From Epichloe hybrida (lineage: Eukaryota > Ascomycota > Sordariomycetes > Hypocreales > Clavicipitaceae), in NCBI GenBank assembly GCA_019022495.1, contig JAFEKR010000034.1:557763-621762 (forward strand): a stretch of DNA of 64,000 bases. The letters run 5' to 3'. Shown here piece by piece: positions 10,825 to 21,804 of this stretch (position 1 is the first letter of the stretch; the number at the start of each line of letters is the position of its first letter). Under the pieces are notes generated by a model. The model ran no database searches. It was not told where the DNA came from and saw only the letters and a program-made list of their open reading frames with translations. The translations under genes were made by a program, and so were the position numbers.

Positions 10825-12279
10825 ATGACCAACTCCGAGAGCGCCCTGGACAAGACCTACGGCTCCCTGCTCGCCCGCCGAGAGCGCCACAACCGCCTGC
10901 GCAGACTCACCCTCCGCGACGCCGGCATTGTCGACTTCTCATCCAACGGCTACTTATCCCTCTCTGATCACCCCGACATACAATCTCGGTACATCTCGCT
11001 TCTCCAGAGCTCCAGCTCCCAAGGTGGTTTCGCATTGGGATCGTGCGGCTCACGCCTCCTGGACGGCAACACGGTCCTGGCAGAGACGTTGGAATCCAGC
11101 ATCGCGGCCTTTCACGGCGCGCCAGCCGCTCTGCTGTTCAACTCCGGGTTCGAGGCCAACACGGGACTGTTTGGTTGCGCCCCGCAGCCCGGTGACGTGG
11201 TGGTCCACGATGAGCTGGTCCATGCTAGTGTTCACGATGGGATGAGATTGAGCAGAGCAAGGACGCTCCCATTCGCACACAATTGCGTCAAAGGTGCTGA
11301 TGTGCCGACGGGGTCTACACTGCAGAGTCTAGGAGAGGTGCTGGAGGGGTTGAGGAGGGGAAAAGACGGCGATGAAGTAGCTCGTGGAGTGAAAAACATC
11401 TTCATTGCCGTGGAGGCGGTGTACAGCATGGACGGGGACGTCGCTCCGCTGCGAAGCATCGTCGACTGTGTGGAGAGTCATCTTCCCCGAAAGAACGGCT
11501 ACATCATCGTGGACGAGGCTCACTCCACGGGCTGGCTGGGAGAACAGGGGCGCGGTCTAGTGAGTCAGTTGGGACTCGAAGATCAGGTGTGGGCTCGCGT
11601 ACACACGTTCGGCAAGGCCATGGGCTGTGCGGGAGGTAAGCTACAAACCATCTGTTCGGAGATGCATGATCGCTCGAGGATGATGCATCCCGGATGCTAA
11701 CTGGCGCTGACAATAGCTGCTGTGCTGTGTTCTCCCACCACTCGATCGTACTTGATCAATTATGCACGCAGCCTTATATACACCACGGCCATGGGTTTCC
11801 CCATGCTCGCGGCCATTCAGACCGTCTACGACTACCTCGGAACAGGCAACGGTGCTCCGCTCTTCAAGAGCTTGATGTCGCTCCTGGAAGAAACACATCA
11901 ATTGCTCGCGGCTCTATCGGAAAAGCACAATCCACCACCGCAATTATTTCGCGTCAATGCTGCGCCGCCTGAATCACCCATCATTCCTCTATTTTCAGCT
12001 CGTGCGAGGAGCCTGGCCACGCACTGCCAGAGACGCGGATACATGGTTCGGCCCATTGTGGCTCCAACTGTGCCTGAGGGGACGGACAGGGTGAGGCTTT
12101 GCCTCCATGCTGCGAACACAGTCGCCGAGGTGCGAGGGCTTTGTCTGGCAATTGAGGAGTGGCTTCAGAGCCAACTTGACGGTGATTCGGCCACGAGGTT
12201 TGAACAAATGCCGCAGGAGCCGACTGTGACTCCAGCGAAAATTGGAGAGGCCCCCATAAGCATTTTGAGTAAATTATAG
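10825..12279 (+). CDS. bioF: 8-amino-7-oxononanoate (KAPA) synthase, peroxisomal type
   Basis: Two exons, 10825-11635 and 11717-12279; about 457 residues. The frame is open further upstream, but the first ATG that gives the family N-terminus is at 10825. It belongs to the alpha-oxoamine synthases (PLP fold type I): VDFSSNGYLSLSDHP, LGSCGSRLLDGN, NSGFEANTG, HELVHASVHDG, VDEAHSTGWLG, and the PLP lysine in HTFGKAMG near residue 264. It condenses a pimeloyl thioester with alanine to KAPA, the first committed biotin step. The protein ends in SKL, a canonical type 1 peroxisomal signal; published work in Aspergillus places BioF in peroxisomes, so the C-terminus fits. It is divergent from bioDA and convergent with bioB (114 bp between stops). 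Confidence 0.95.
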
Positions 12280-12393
12280 AATAGACGATGATTCCAACTG
12301 TTTTCCTTTTCTTTCCATCTTTTTCTCCATTGAACATGAAACCATGCCGTAGGTCCAGCGTGTTTTTGTTTCCAATTGTTATACCTTGATTGC

Positions 12394-13766
12394 TTACACC
12401 CTGGCGGCATCAACATCTCCTGCACCCACAACGGCTTTCTTGCCAAAGCTTTTCATCGGTGATAAGCCCCATCGCCCAAACATGGCGCTATCCTCGTCCC
12501 ATCCATTGCAATCCGTTGTCAACATCTTCTCGCCTGTGAAGATGGCGTTTGCGCCTGCCATGAAGCACAACGCCTGCTTTTCTTCCGACATGCTTTTCCT
12601 TCCTGCAGCAATTCGAATAATGGTCGTAGGCATGATGAGTCGCGCCGTCGCAATCGTTCTCAGCATGCTCGTAAAGGCAATGGGCGTGGTGTCTCCCAGT
12701 GGCGTTCCCTTGATAGGCACCAAGGCATTGACGGGGAAACTCTCTGGATGAGATGGCAGCGTAGAGACGGTATGAAGAAGGCCCACCCGATCCTCTGATG
12801 ACTCGCCCAAACCCAAGATGCCACCAGAGCACACGTTGATGCCTGCATCACGAACGTGGCTCAAGGTCTTGAGGCGTTCATCGTAGGATCGCGTTGTAAT
12901 GACATTGGGATAAAATTCCCGACTCGTGTCAACATTGTGGTTGTAGGCCGTCAGTCCAGCCTCCTTGAGCTGCTTGGCTTGCTCGTTATCAATCATTCCC
13001 AACGTCACGCACACCTCCATGCCCATGGCCTTGACGCCCTTGACCATTTCAGTGATGTTCTTCAAGCTGTTCTTGCGACCGCGCATGTCTCTCCATGCAG
13101 CGCCCATGCAGAAACGAGTGCTTCCATTTTCCTTGGCCGTCTTCGCAGCCGCCAGGACAGACTCAACTGTCTCGACTCGCTTGGCTTCCAGACCTGTGCC
13201 TTTCTGGTAGCGGGTGGCTTGGGCGCAGTAGGAGCAGTCTTCGGTACATCCGCCGGTCTTGATATTCATGAGAGTACAGAGTTGGACTTCGCCGGGGGCG
13301 TGATATCGACGGTGAACCAAGTTCTAGGAATTGATGTCGTGTTAGTTCAGACTTGTACGGTCGGTCGGTTCTCTGTACCGTCAATCCAAGCGTCGTCTTG
13401 CAGAGGTGGGGCTGTCGTCCCGAGTTGGCTTACAGCTTGATGCGCCAGTTCCAGCAATGGCTGATAATAAATGGCAGAGATTTCTTCTCTCGTCCAATTC
13501 TGTCGAGGACCTGTAGCAGACACGGCGTCTTTCAAGATTTTGGCCGCATCTGCCTGTTTGGCCGAGTTCTCGACTACTTGAGGTTGGTCATGCGTAGCCG
13601 TGGGCGTGTCCACGAGTGTGGCGCCAGTGCGAGCTATGGACTGGAAAGAAGGGCGAGAGATGGTCTTTGCTGCCGTCCAAGGTGCTTGAAAAATAGCTGT
13701 CGATGGTGTTTTGTGGCCAGCCGATCGAAACGACCCAAGGCCGTTGGTGACAAACGACCAACGCAT
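12394..13766 (-). CDS. bioB: Biotin synthase (radical SAM)
   Basis: Two exons on the minus strand, 13766-13434 and 13323-12394; about 420 residues. The radical-SAM motif is C137-x3-C141-x2-C144 (CTEDCSYC), which binds the [4Fe-4S] cluster; FCMGAAWRDMRGR, VCVTLGM, NVCSGGILGLGE and IIRIAAGR supply the Cys/Cys/Cys/Arg ligands of the second, sulfur-donating cluster. It inserts sulfur into dethiobiotin. The first 40 or so residues are rich in Arg, Ser and Thr and lack acidic residues, as expected for a mitochondrial presequence. The start at 13766 is the ATG heading this leader; the frame is open further upstream without family similarity. The intron 13433-13324 joins LLELAHQA to NLVHRRYHAPGEVQLC in phase 0. 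The third gene of the biotin cluster. Confidence 0.95.
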
Positions 13767-16700
13767 CGTGATGTGTCTGGTGTGCTTTTTCCAAGCCTTG
13801 AATGTTGTTGAGGTTGTCCGAACAACAACACGGAGGGAAAGAGCTGGCGGGTGGCACTCGAGAGGGGGGAGGGGGAGGGGCAGGCCAGTCCAGTGCCCAG
13901 TCCAGTCTGGTGCTTTCACTTTTGACGGTCGCACAGATTGTTTAGGACCTGCTTGGCTTGTGACACACAACACGTACAAAACAACCCCGTCTGGTCCTGT
14001 CTACAGTAAAGTTGTCTGCGTCCTTGTTGATGGTAGAAAAGTGCGCCCTACCCCGGCTTCCTCTACCCGTGACGTTCGATAATTCACCTCATCCAGAGAG
14101 GCGGCTTCCAGGCCCGCCCAAGGCCATGGAGCAATCACGAATTACGGATTACGGAGCGCTTGGATGGACCAAATGCTCCATTGCAGCGGGTCACGATCTT
14201 TTGTTTCCGGATGGGGCTCAAGCCCATTGCCCAGCATTGACACAGCGATGGCCGCTCGACCGCATCGTTCAGAAACAACTCAGAACGGGGTGACGATGCC
14301 CCGAGCACTCGGAGCCTTGGCGATAACAGATGTTACTGATGCTAGTGCTCCATTTGGTCGCCCATTTGTATGGTACTCCGTAGATCAACGCAACAAGCAT
14401 CTATTGAAAAGGAGAACCAAGCAGGATCGATCCCTCAACAAGCCAGCCAGTGTACCGTTTCGTTCAATAGGACAATAATTATTTGACCCTCAACACCCAA
14501 CTTTTGCAGAGTATGGAAGTCGATAATGGCATCAACATTTCATATCTGTCCGGTACAAGGGCCGCCCGACACATCGCAGCTCCACTCTCACCAACAAGCA
14601 AACTGTTTGCGGGTTTGCGGACCATGTGAAAATGAATTTCTCGTGGGGCAGTTTCGTGTTCCGGACTGAGCCGATGAGGCATCTCGATTGCGTTCAAGTT
14701 CATAATGTACACCGCTCGTAGGCCAAACAGCTAACCACCCGCACGATCACGGATGTCATGCGACGTCGGCATAGGCTTCGGGAAGAGGTGTCACTGTCAG
14801 CCCTACGTGATCCTTCCCGTCAATAAGCGGTTCCTCAGGGACTCGCTCATTGACAGTTGTGGATCGACTACATACATGTACTTCGCTCGCTTATGCTGCT
14901 TGTCGGGCAGCAGCCCCCCGGTCACTTGGAACTGCTTGAAAGTCGGAAACTTTCGGGTGTTATCTCATAAACCTTGAATTCAATCTGAACATTGGTACTA
15001 ACTCAGAACTAGAGTGGCTGAATATATGTTCATAATAATTGCCTTTCTTAATTTAAACGCGGGTGCAGCCGCAGTAATTCTCTGTCATCACTGATCAGCG
15101 AACGAGGTGGTTTAATAGAGCCCTTGATGTTAATACTGATCGAGGTATAGGGTGGTAGTACCTGCCTGCCTTGATAAGTGCAATTGTAATTCTTCTGACA
15201 GGTTTTGCAGTTACTGTTATGGACAAAGTCAACGCTCGTTGGAAAAAGCTTCGGATGTGACTTCATTGCAATATGAATAACTAGGCATAGGAATTGCTTT
15301 CCAAGAACAATGGGTCTACAAAAGGATGCCCATCGAAACAACTTTGTCACGGGCTAGGCTCGGCTGGAGACCTGCCTGCCTCCCCAACGTTCCGGAGTAT
15401 CTTCCGCGTAGATTGTCCAATGGACGTGCCGTGAGGCATAGCCTGATGTATGTACGTTTTCTTACGTGCTTTGACTATTCATGAATCTTACCTTCGAGTG
15501 AGTTCATGCAGCCACTGCACGACCTGACACGTCAGTCTTCCGACAGAGAGAGATTCTTTCGGGGAGAACTGTACCATCACTCTTGTTGATGGGTCTTTTG
15601 CAGTGCATGCCTGTGATCTTGCTGAGTTCCACCGACATAATCAAATGTTTGCCCACAAGAGAAGTATTTTTGATGTCAAGATACCAACGGCACCGCACCA
15701 TACGAGGCTGGAACTACGTAGTACGGAACCGCAAATCGCGCAACTGATGAAGACCGCCACCACTTGTGGCAATGAAACGCATTCTTATTATGTAGCCTTG
15801 TTTGCTTTGACGATGCTTGCTGACGTACAATATGCATAGAACCGAGGCCATACTGTGTGATCTGGAGAAGGAATGCGATGCTCCCATGCCAACGGGCGTA
15901 ACGTCATGATTTAATCCGTACAATTGTTGATTGGACAAGATGGCGACGTTGCTCAAGTGGGCGCATAGAATCCACAGCGGACGATGAACAACCCTCACAT
16001 GACGCAGCGACGTGGACGAATTTCGTTCGTTCCTGTTCTTCGGCGGTGTTCTCAGTGTTGTAATTGCAAGATGGACCCCAAGACAAGTCTGTATTCATGA
16101 GTATTCTCCCTCGCCTCACTTGCATGGAAGCAGGGGAGTCCAGAGACGAGACACATAATACAATGTAATGTTTGTCTGCCGAGTGACAAACTGATAAGGA
16201 CAGGCTGGCCACTTCAAGTGCAAGACGGAGATTGTCACGTTTGAAGAAGGAGCCAGCAGAGCTCCATGACCCCCACCTGCCACCTGCCACCTGCCACGTT
16301 TTAGTTCTTAGACAAACATCCTTCCTCATCAAAACCACTTGATCAAATTTTCCCGTTCCACTGTTTGCCTTGTCGTACTGGCTTTCCTTTCACACCGGAC
16401 ACCTTGTTGCCATCCAATGAGATTCTGTACATGGCGAAATCGGCAGACATGGTTGCCTGGCAGTGCGATCCCGCGCCACTTGAAAAATCAGTCGAAACGC
16501 CTGGGTCAAACGACGCACATGTCGAGGAGCGCCTTGCGGATACAGAAACGCACTGCCTCGTAGGCCTCGCACCACGACGAGCATGGAGCAGTTGCGTCAT
16601 GAAGGCAAGCAAATGAGCGATCGACCCTTGCGGAGTAGGGCCGACATGGCTCAGGTAACGGATGCAGGGTGTGTGCCTGCTAATTCCGCACATCCCAGAC

Positions 16701-16862
16701 ATGCCCCAGATGCCCCAGACATGCCATCCAAATGTCAAACATGAACTGTTATATTAAACTCGATCTCCTCATGTTTCATCACTTCCTTCACCAACTACAT
16801 GCGTTTACGCAGAACTCAACATTGTTTCCAAGACCCGAACATCGCGCGCAAGGGAAAACACA
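13767..16862. other. Gene-poor intergenic region (3.1 kb)
   Basis: No coding sequence with recognisable family residues or plausible splice structure is visible. Base composition is like the neighbouring genes, not RIP-like. Two small tandem stretches occur: CACCTGC units near 16276-16298 and a CCCAGA(C/T)GCC-type repeat near 16693-16728. Open frames of 60-144 codons look like chance. Confidence 0.5.
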
Positions 16863-17852
16863 ATGTCTAGACCAGGGGCATTGGGATCAAAGTAAGCATA
16901 TACATACCCTCTGCCGTTTACCTACCCAGGTACCTCTGTCATCGACAAATAGCTTCTTGTTGGTTCCCCTCTGTGCTGTGCTATTACTCACACCTCGGAT
17001 AGTCTTGCCGATCTGGCCAGCTATATACTCACGAATGGCCCTCGCAAGGTACACCCAGCATCTCGGCGTGTCCGGGTGATTCACAATAATGCGACCATTG
17101 TGGACACTATCAAAGCAGTCCACGTTTGGGAGCACGATGGCTACCCACAGTTTTATTTTCCATTGAGCGAACTCAAGCATTGCTCTTACAGGGACACGCA
17201 GCTCATCCGAAGCGAGGGCGTCGCGAGGGCTGCTCTTGTCGAGATGACGATCCCAGCGAGGAATGGAGCAAAAGAGTGCAAGACAGATCGTGTGATTCGC
17301 TTCACCGATGATAGAAGCCTTGGCGCTCTTTCAGGACTTGTACGACTCGAGTTCGGATCTATGGGTAAGATTGTTCTACTCCGATTTCCGACATTTCATT
17401 TCGCCGGGCTGACTGATGCTTAAATAGATCAGTGGCTCGAAGAAGATGTCCCAGTTTACGTTCACCCCAAAGACCCTTTTCGGCGCGTAGAAACACTTCA
17501 ATCTTCGCGGTCAGTCGAGATCAAGCTTGAAGGCAAGACCCTCGCCAAGGCTGTGTCATCTGTCCACCTCCACGAAACGGGCCTTCCTGTGCGGTATTAT
17601 ATATCTCCAGGGGCCGTGGACCCGACAGTGTTGCGAAAGAGCGAGCTCATCACCAAATGTCCCTACAAAGGAGACGCCGAATACCATCACGTAGTAGTGG
17701 ATGGACAAGAGCACAAGAATCTGGTGTGGTACTACAGACATCCCACTCACGAGAGTGCAGCCATAGCAGGCTTATTGTGCTTCTACAATGAAAAGGTTGA
17801 TGTTATTCTGGACGGTCAACTTCAGGAAAGGCCTAAAAGTCTCTTTGGGTAG
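16863..17852 (+). CDS. DUF427 domain protein (tandem DUF427 halves)
   Basis: Three exons: 16863-16891, 17003-17364 and 17428-17852; about 271 residues. The N-terminal half contains AVHVWEHDGYPQFYFPLSEL and GLVRLEFGSM; the C-terminal half contains HLHETGLPVRYYI, VDPTVLRKSELITKCPYKG, EHKNLVWYYRHP and LLCFYNEKVDV, the typical DUF427 residues repeated twice as in many fungal members. The biochemical role of DUF427 is not established. The intron 17365-17427 is secure. The first small exon is inferred: the body of the gene lacks an in-frame ATG, and the exon at 16863 with its GTAAGC donor and a GATAG acceptor at 17001-17002 gives the right phase. It is convergent with the NPP1-like gene on the far side of the transposon block. 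Confidence 0.82.
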
Positions 17853-18301
17853 CATCTATTGGTAGATAGATCATGGCTGCCAAAAGGAGTCATACGACCT
17901 AGTGTCACTAGCTTATGAAGCTGTTTTTTGCAATCGTTGCACTCATTGTAATAAATCAACAGGGAGGATCTTTCCCTCATCGTCTATTGACAAAGCACTA
18001 TTCGAGTGCCATAGTCCCAACAAGACACCAGAGTCAAGTCAAAACCGAACGTTAAGGCATTAGCACGCCCCCCCTCCCCCTCCTGGGACTACAATAAGGC
18101 GTGTTCATCGACTGGGGGCTGCAAGGGAGCTTCAATCTCGGCGACTCTGAAAAGAGCAAAAGAAAGCGATTTAACAATGTGGCAGAAAAGAAGAGCCAAG
18201 AAAAACTCCAACCTTTACCCAGTCTATACCATGCGGTCCTTTCTAATAACATATGAAAACCCGTAGAGACAAGAAAAAACCACGAGAAATCAAATATAAG
18301 G
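17853..18301. other. 3' flank of DUF427 gene up to the transposon block
   Basis: No gene seen. This is ordinary, unmutated sequence ending at the GATCC duplication (18302-18306) that marks the left edge of the 40-kb insertion. Confidence 0.6.
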
Positions 18302-18306
18302 GATCC

Positions 18307-18563
18307 TGTTGGATGCACCAAGGTCCTGCGCAGGTAATAAATCCCGTATAAATTGAAGTCAATGATAGTTAGATAGATAGCTAGGAAAGAGGGAGAAGAG
18401 AGGGAAAGTCTAGATACTAGGAAAGTAGGCAAAATCCGTATGTAAGGCATAATAGGGGGTAGCAAATTAATGCAGCTAATTATATCGCGTGTATTACGCC
18501 AGACCTATAATTAGTCTAGTCTTTAGCTACAATTAAACTAATAAAAATCCAAAGGAATTAACA
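18307..18563 (-). repeat. Copia 1 outer LTR A (3' LTR of the minus-strand element)
   Basis: 257 bp from TGTTGG to AACA. It aligns without gaps to LTRs B and C; every mismatch I see is C/T or G/A. The outer 60 bp keep the ancestral GC state, while the inner part is mutated. A purine run just inside (18565-18590, read on the minus strand) fits a polypurine tract, which sets the orientation. Confidence 0.93.
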
Positions 18564-20873
18564 CTAGTAATCTCTCTTTTTCCTTTGTGGCTAAAGAGCT
18601 TAAAAACATAATAAAAATTAGGTTAAAGGAAAGTGTACACTAGTAAATCCCTTAATAGGAATCCGCTACTCTAATTAGTTATTATAGCATTAGTTAATTA
18701 AATTAATCCGTTAGTCCTTACCTAAGCTCCTATCCCTTAATATTATAGGTCTCTTTACCTATCCTTTAATATAAATTATTAATTCATTTAAATTAATTAA
18801 AGAGGAAAGTAATGAATTTAGTAATGCTTTTGTTATTACATCCGCCGGATTATTGTTACTATTAATCTATCTAACTTCGTAGATCTCATGCCTCTTATAT
18901 AATTAACGAAGAGCTATAATATTAATTATTAGTCTCTTCTCCTTTATGGTTCCTAGCTTCATAAGACATTTATATAATAAAAAAGAATTAGTACAGAGAA
19001 TTATAGGAATTCAAGGCATCTTTAATTAATCTGTAATCTAATATAGAGTCATAGAAATCGCGTAGGTAATATCTACGCCTTAAATCATGCTATATAACTT
19101 AGAGGCAAGCGTACTACAAGTAACTCTCTTGCTCTTTGTTAAGCTATATATAATAATATTGCCTTTTATAATAAAGGTATTATCATCTTACATTATCTTG
19201 TTACTAATCACAATTACGTATTTAATCTATAAGCTTAAATCCTTATTATTAGTAAGCAATCTATCTATAAACATAAAGAGCTTTGCCTCTTTAAGAATTA
19301 AAGGGATATATTATAGTCTACGTTATTAATTCTTAATCTACTATTTAAGGCATTTATTAAGATATATAATATCTTCTGTAGAGGGCTCTTAGTGTTAGGC
19401 TATAATTAAAAGGTTATATAAAGCCTCCGGTTAACATACTATTATAATATAGCTTCCTCGCGCTTATTACTTTATGTAATCTTGCTTTACTATTAAGGAT
19501 TAAGGATTAACTTCCTTAATCTTCTAACTCTAACCTTTCTAAGTTAAGATTAGTAAATTATTAGTGTTCTAGGTTAAGATATAGCTATTAAAAATAAGGG
19601 GGTTCTTAGTGGTTAATTATTGCTTTTCTTTAGCTATGAAATTAGCCTTCTAGAGCTCTTTCTCTTCTTTTCGGAAGAAGTTATTATTGCTTAGGCCTAA
19701 TATATTATTAGTTTATATTCTAATAATGCTAAAGAGATTCTTATTATTTAGGGCTATAATTAATAAGTAAGGATTATAGGTTAAGGTTGTTATATTAAGG
19801 TTATCCCTATGGTAATAGAAGTACGTTGCCTACTAGTAGGTTCTAGCCTCTACGATCCCGTAAAGAGGTCTAATTAATTTAATTATAGTCCCTTCTAGAA
19901 AGAGATATGTAATTTGCTTTAGTAATCTCATAATAATTAGCCTTATTAGCACTATGTGCAATTAAGTGTAAGCCTATGTAATATCACGAATCTAAAGGTA
20001 AATGCCTCTTCTTCTTAATAATAGAGCAATAGCTATAATTAGTCACTAGCTTGCTTGTTAAATTATTAGCGATTACGTTAGGATGAATTCCTTTCCTTTG
20101 TTATTATAGCCTTATATAATAAGACAAGATTTCTTATACGGTAAGTCCGTTCCTTTGCCTTTAATCTCTCTAACTATATAAGAATTAAAGATTCTGTGGC
20201 CTCTGTGCTTTGCTAGGTTAAACTTAATGAATTTAAACATATTATAAGCTTATAAAGCGTTAATCTTAGCTTAATTAGACTGCTTAAAGGGTTTTCCTAG
20301 GGTTATAATCCTTCCTTCTTAGCAGAGCTAAAGGGTAAGGTTCTAATTAGCCTCTTCCTTTACTGTAAGGAATACTATACTTAGCATCTCTCTAGTTATA
20401 ACCTCTTAAATAAAGGCCTCCTCTTAATCTTTGTTTATAAGTATATAAAGCTAAACTAGGCTAACGTCCTTCTTAGGGCTATAAGGTCTTCTTTTCCTTA
20501 CTTTTATTCCTTTAGGGTATAGTAATAAGTCTTTAACTTAATAGCTTCCCCTTAGGGCCTTTTAGGTATTATAAGCCTCTTTATTAGACTCTCCTACACT
20601 TATAAATTAAACTATAAGGGCCTTTCTTAGTCTCCCTTATTTTCTCTTAGCTAGTGCCTATAGCTCTTTACTATCTTCTATTAGAGGATTTCTTTTATTA
20701 GTAGTAGTTAGTTATATAGCTCCTTCTTCCTCTGTGTTATTAAGCTTTATCTCCTGCTGCTCTAGTCCCTCTATAATACATAGGTCTTTATAATAGGGCT
20801 TTACTACTATAGAGTAGAACTTCGCTAGGCTATAGGGCATGTTAATAGTATAGGTCTCTCTATTAGTAGCAAG
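18564..20873 (-). pseudogene. Copia 1, first copy: reverse transcriptase / RNase H part, RIP-degraded
   Basis: Read on the minus strand, the decayed frames still show copia Pol landmarks: MPYSLAKFYSIVVKPYY (about 20,800-20,850), an RT stretch resembling IRPLYGIVEA (about 19,850), and the RNase H end EKRLIINIMALRQLYKRRE followed by NNNPADVITKAL (about 18,840-18,950). Many stops correspond to CAG/CAA-to-TAG/TAA or TGG-to-TAG changes. It is about 2.3 kb, directly repeated at 30309-32620 in the second copy. It is cut at its upstream side by the hAT-like fragment at 20874. Confidence 0.85.
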
Positions 20874-21804
20874 CAGAGCATTGCAATACAATACAATACA
20901 TTTGATGTATTGTGTATTGTATTGTATTGTATTGACAATACAATACAATACATGTATTATTTGTATTGTTTTGTATTTTTTTTTTCTTTTTTTTTAGTTT
21001 TAAGTAAATTCTTTAATTATAAGGTATATATAGTTAATATAATAGCTTATAATAGCTTATAATAGCTTATATATATATATTACTTCTATTACTTATATAA
21101 CTTAAAATATTATTAGTGTTAAAGTTTAATTAAAAATAAATAAGTAATAAATTAATATAATATAAATATAAATATAAGTATTTATAAGTAAATTACTATA
21201 GAAAAAGCTAGACTTATTAATTATTTAGTATTTAAAGGTTTTTTAAAATATTAATAAAATAAAATTCCTTTCTTTTTTATGTTTTTAATATTATACTATT
21301 TATAATTTTATACTAATAGAAAGTAAGTCCTAATATAACTATAAGACTTACTTTAGTATATTTCTCTCTTTTTAACTAAAATTACATAACTAAGTAAAGA
21401 GATTATTATGTTTATAGTATAACTAATAGGACCCACTTTTAGACCCACTTTTGTATATATATTTCTTTTTAGCTAGAATTATATAACTAAGTAAAGAGAT
21501 AATACTAGGTTTATAGTATAACTAATGGGACCCACTTTTAGACCCACTTTTATATATCCTCCTCTTCTTAGCTAAAGTTATATAATTATAGAAAGGGATT
21601 ATACTTGGTTTTTAGTGTTTAACAAGACCCACTGTTAGACCCACTTTAAGAAACACTATATAACTAAGTAAGTAAGCTAAAAGTAGTATAAATAATTAAA
21701 CTTACTTTTAAAGCTTATTTATTTATTTACTTAATATTAAAAAAATAGTATATATATTATAATTATTCTTTATATAATATTTTAACTTTTCTTTATAAGC
21801 TTTT
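20874..21804 (+). mobile_element. hAT-like element copy 1, truncated left half
   Basis: It begins CAGAGCATTG followed by ATACA-type repeats and matches the left 1.1 kb of the complete copy at 33559-35657, up to the shared ATAAGCTTTT. There it is interrupted by the LINE; its right half and right terminus are absent. It has three copies of the TAATAGCTTA minisatellite (21040-21070) against about 15 in the complete copy. It is inserted at a different position in copia 1 from the complete copy, so it is an independent insertion. Confidence 0.82.

Noticed and set aside
16343..16738. 131-codon minus-strand frame in the bioB-DUF427 gap
   Set aside because: Contains a low-complexity Trp/Gly/Met repeat from a short tandem repeat and no family residues or splice support.
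18052..18465. 137-codon minus-strand open frame at the left edge of the block
   Set aside because: It crosses the GATCC junction from unique flank into copia LTR A, so it is chance sequence created by the insertion.
20712..20948. 78-codon minus-strand frame
   Set aside because: Its first part is hAT terminal repeat and the rest is copia Pol residue sequence; reported as those elements, not as a gene.
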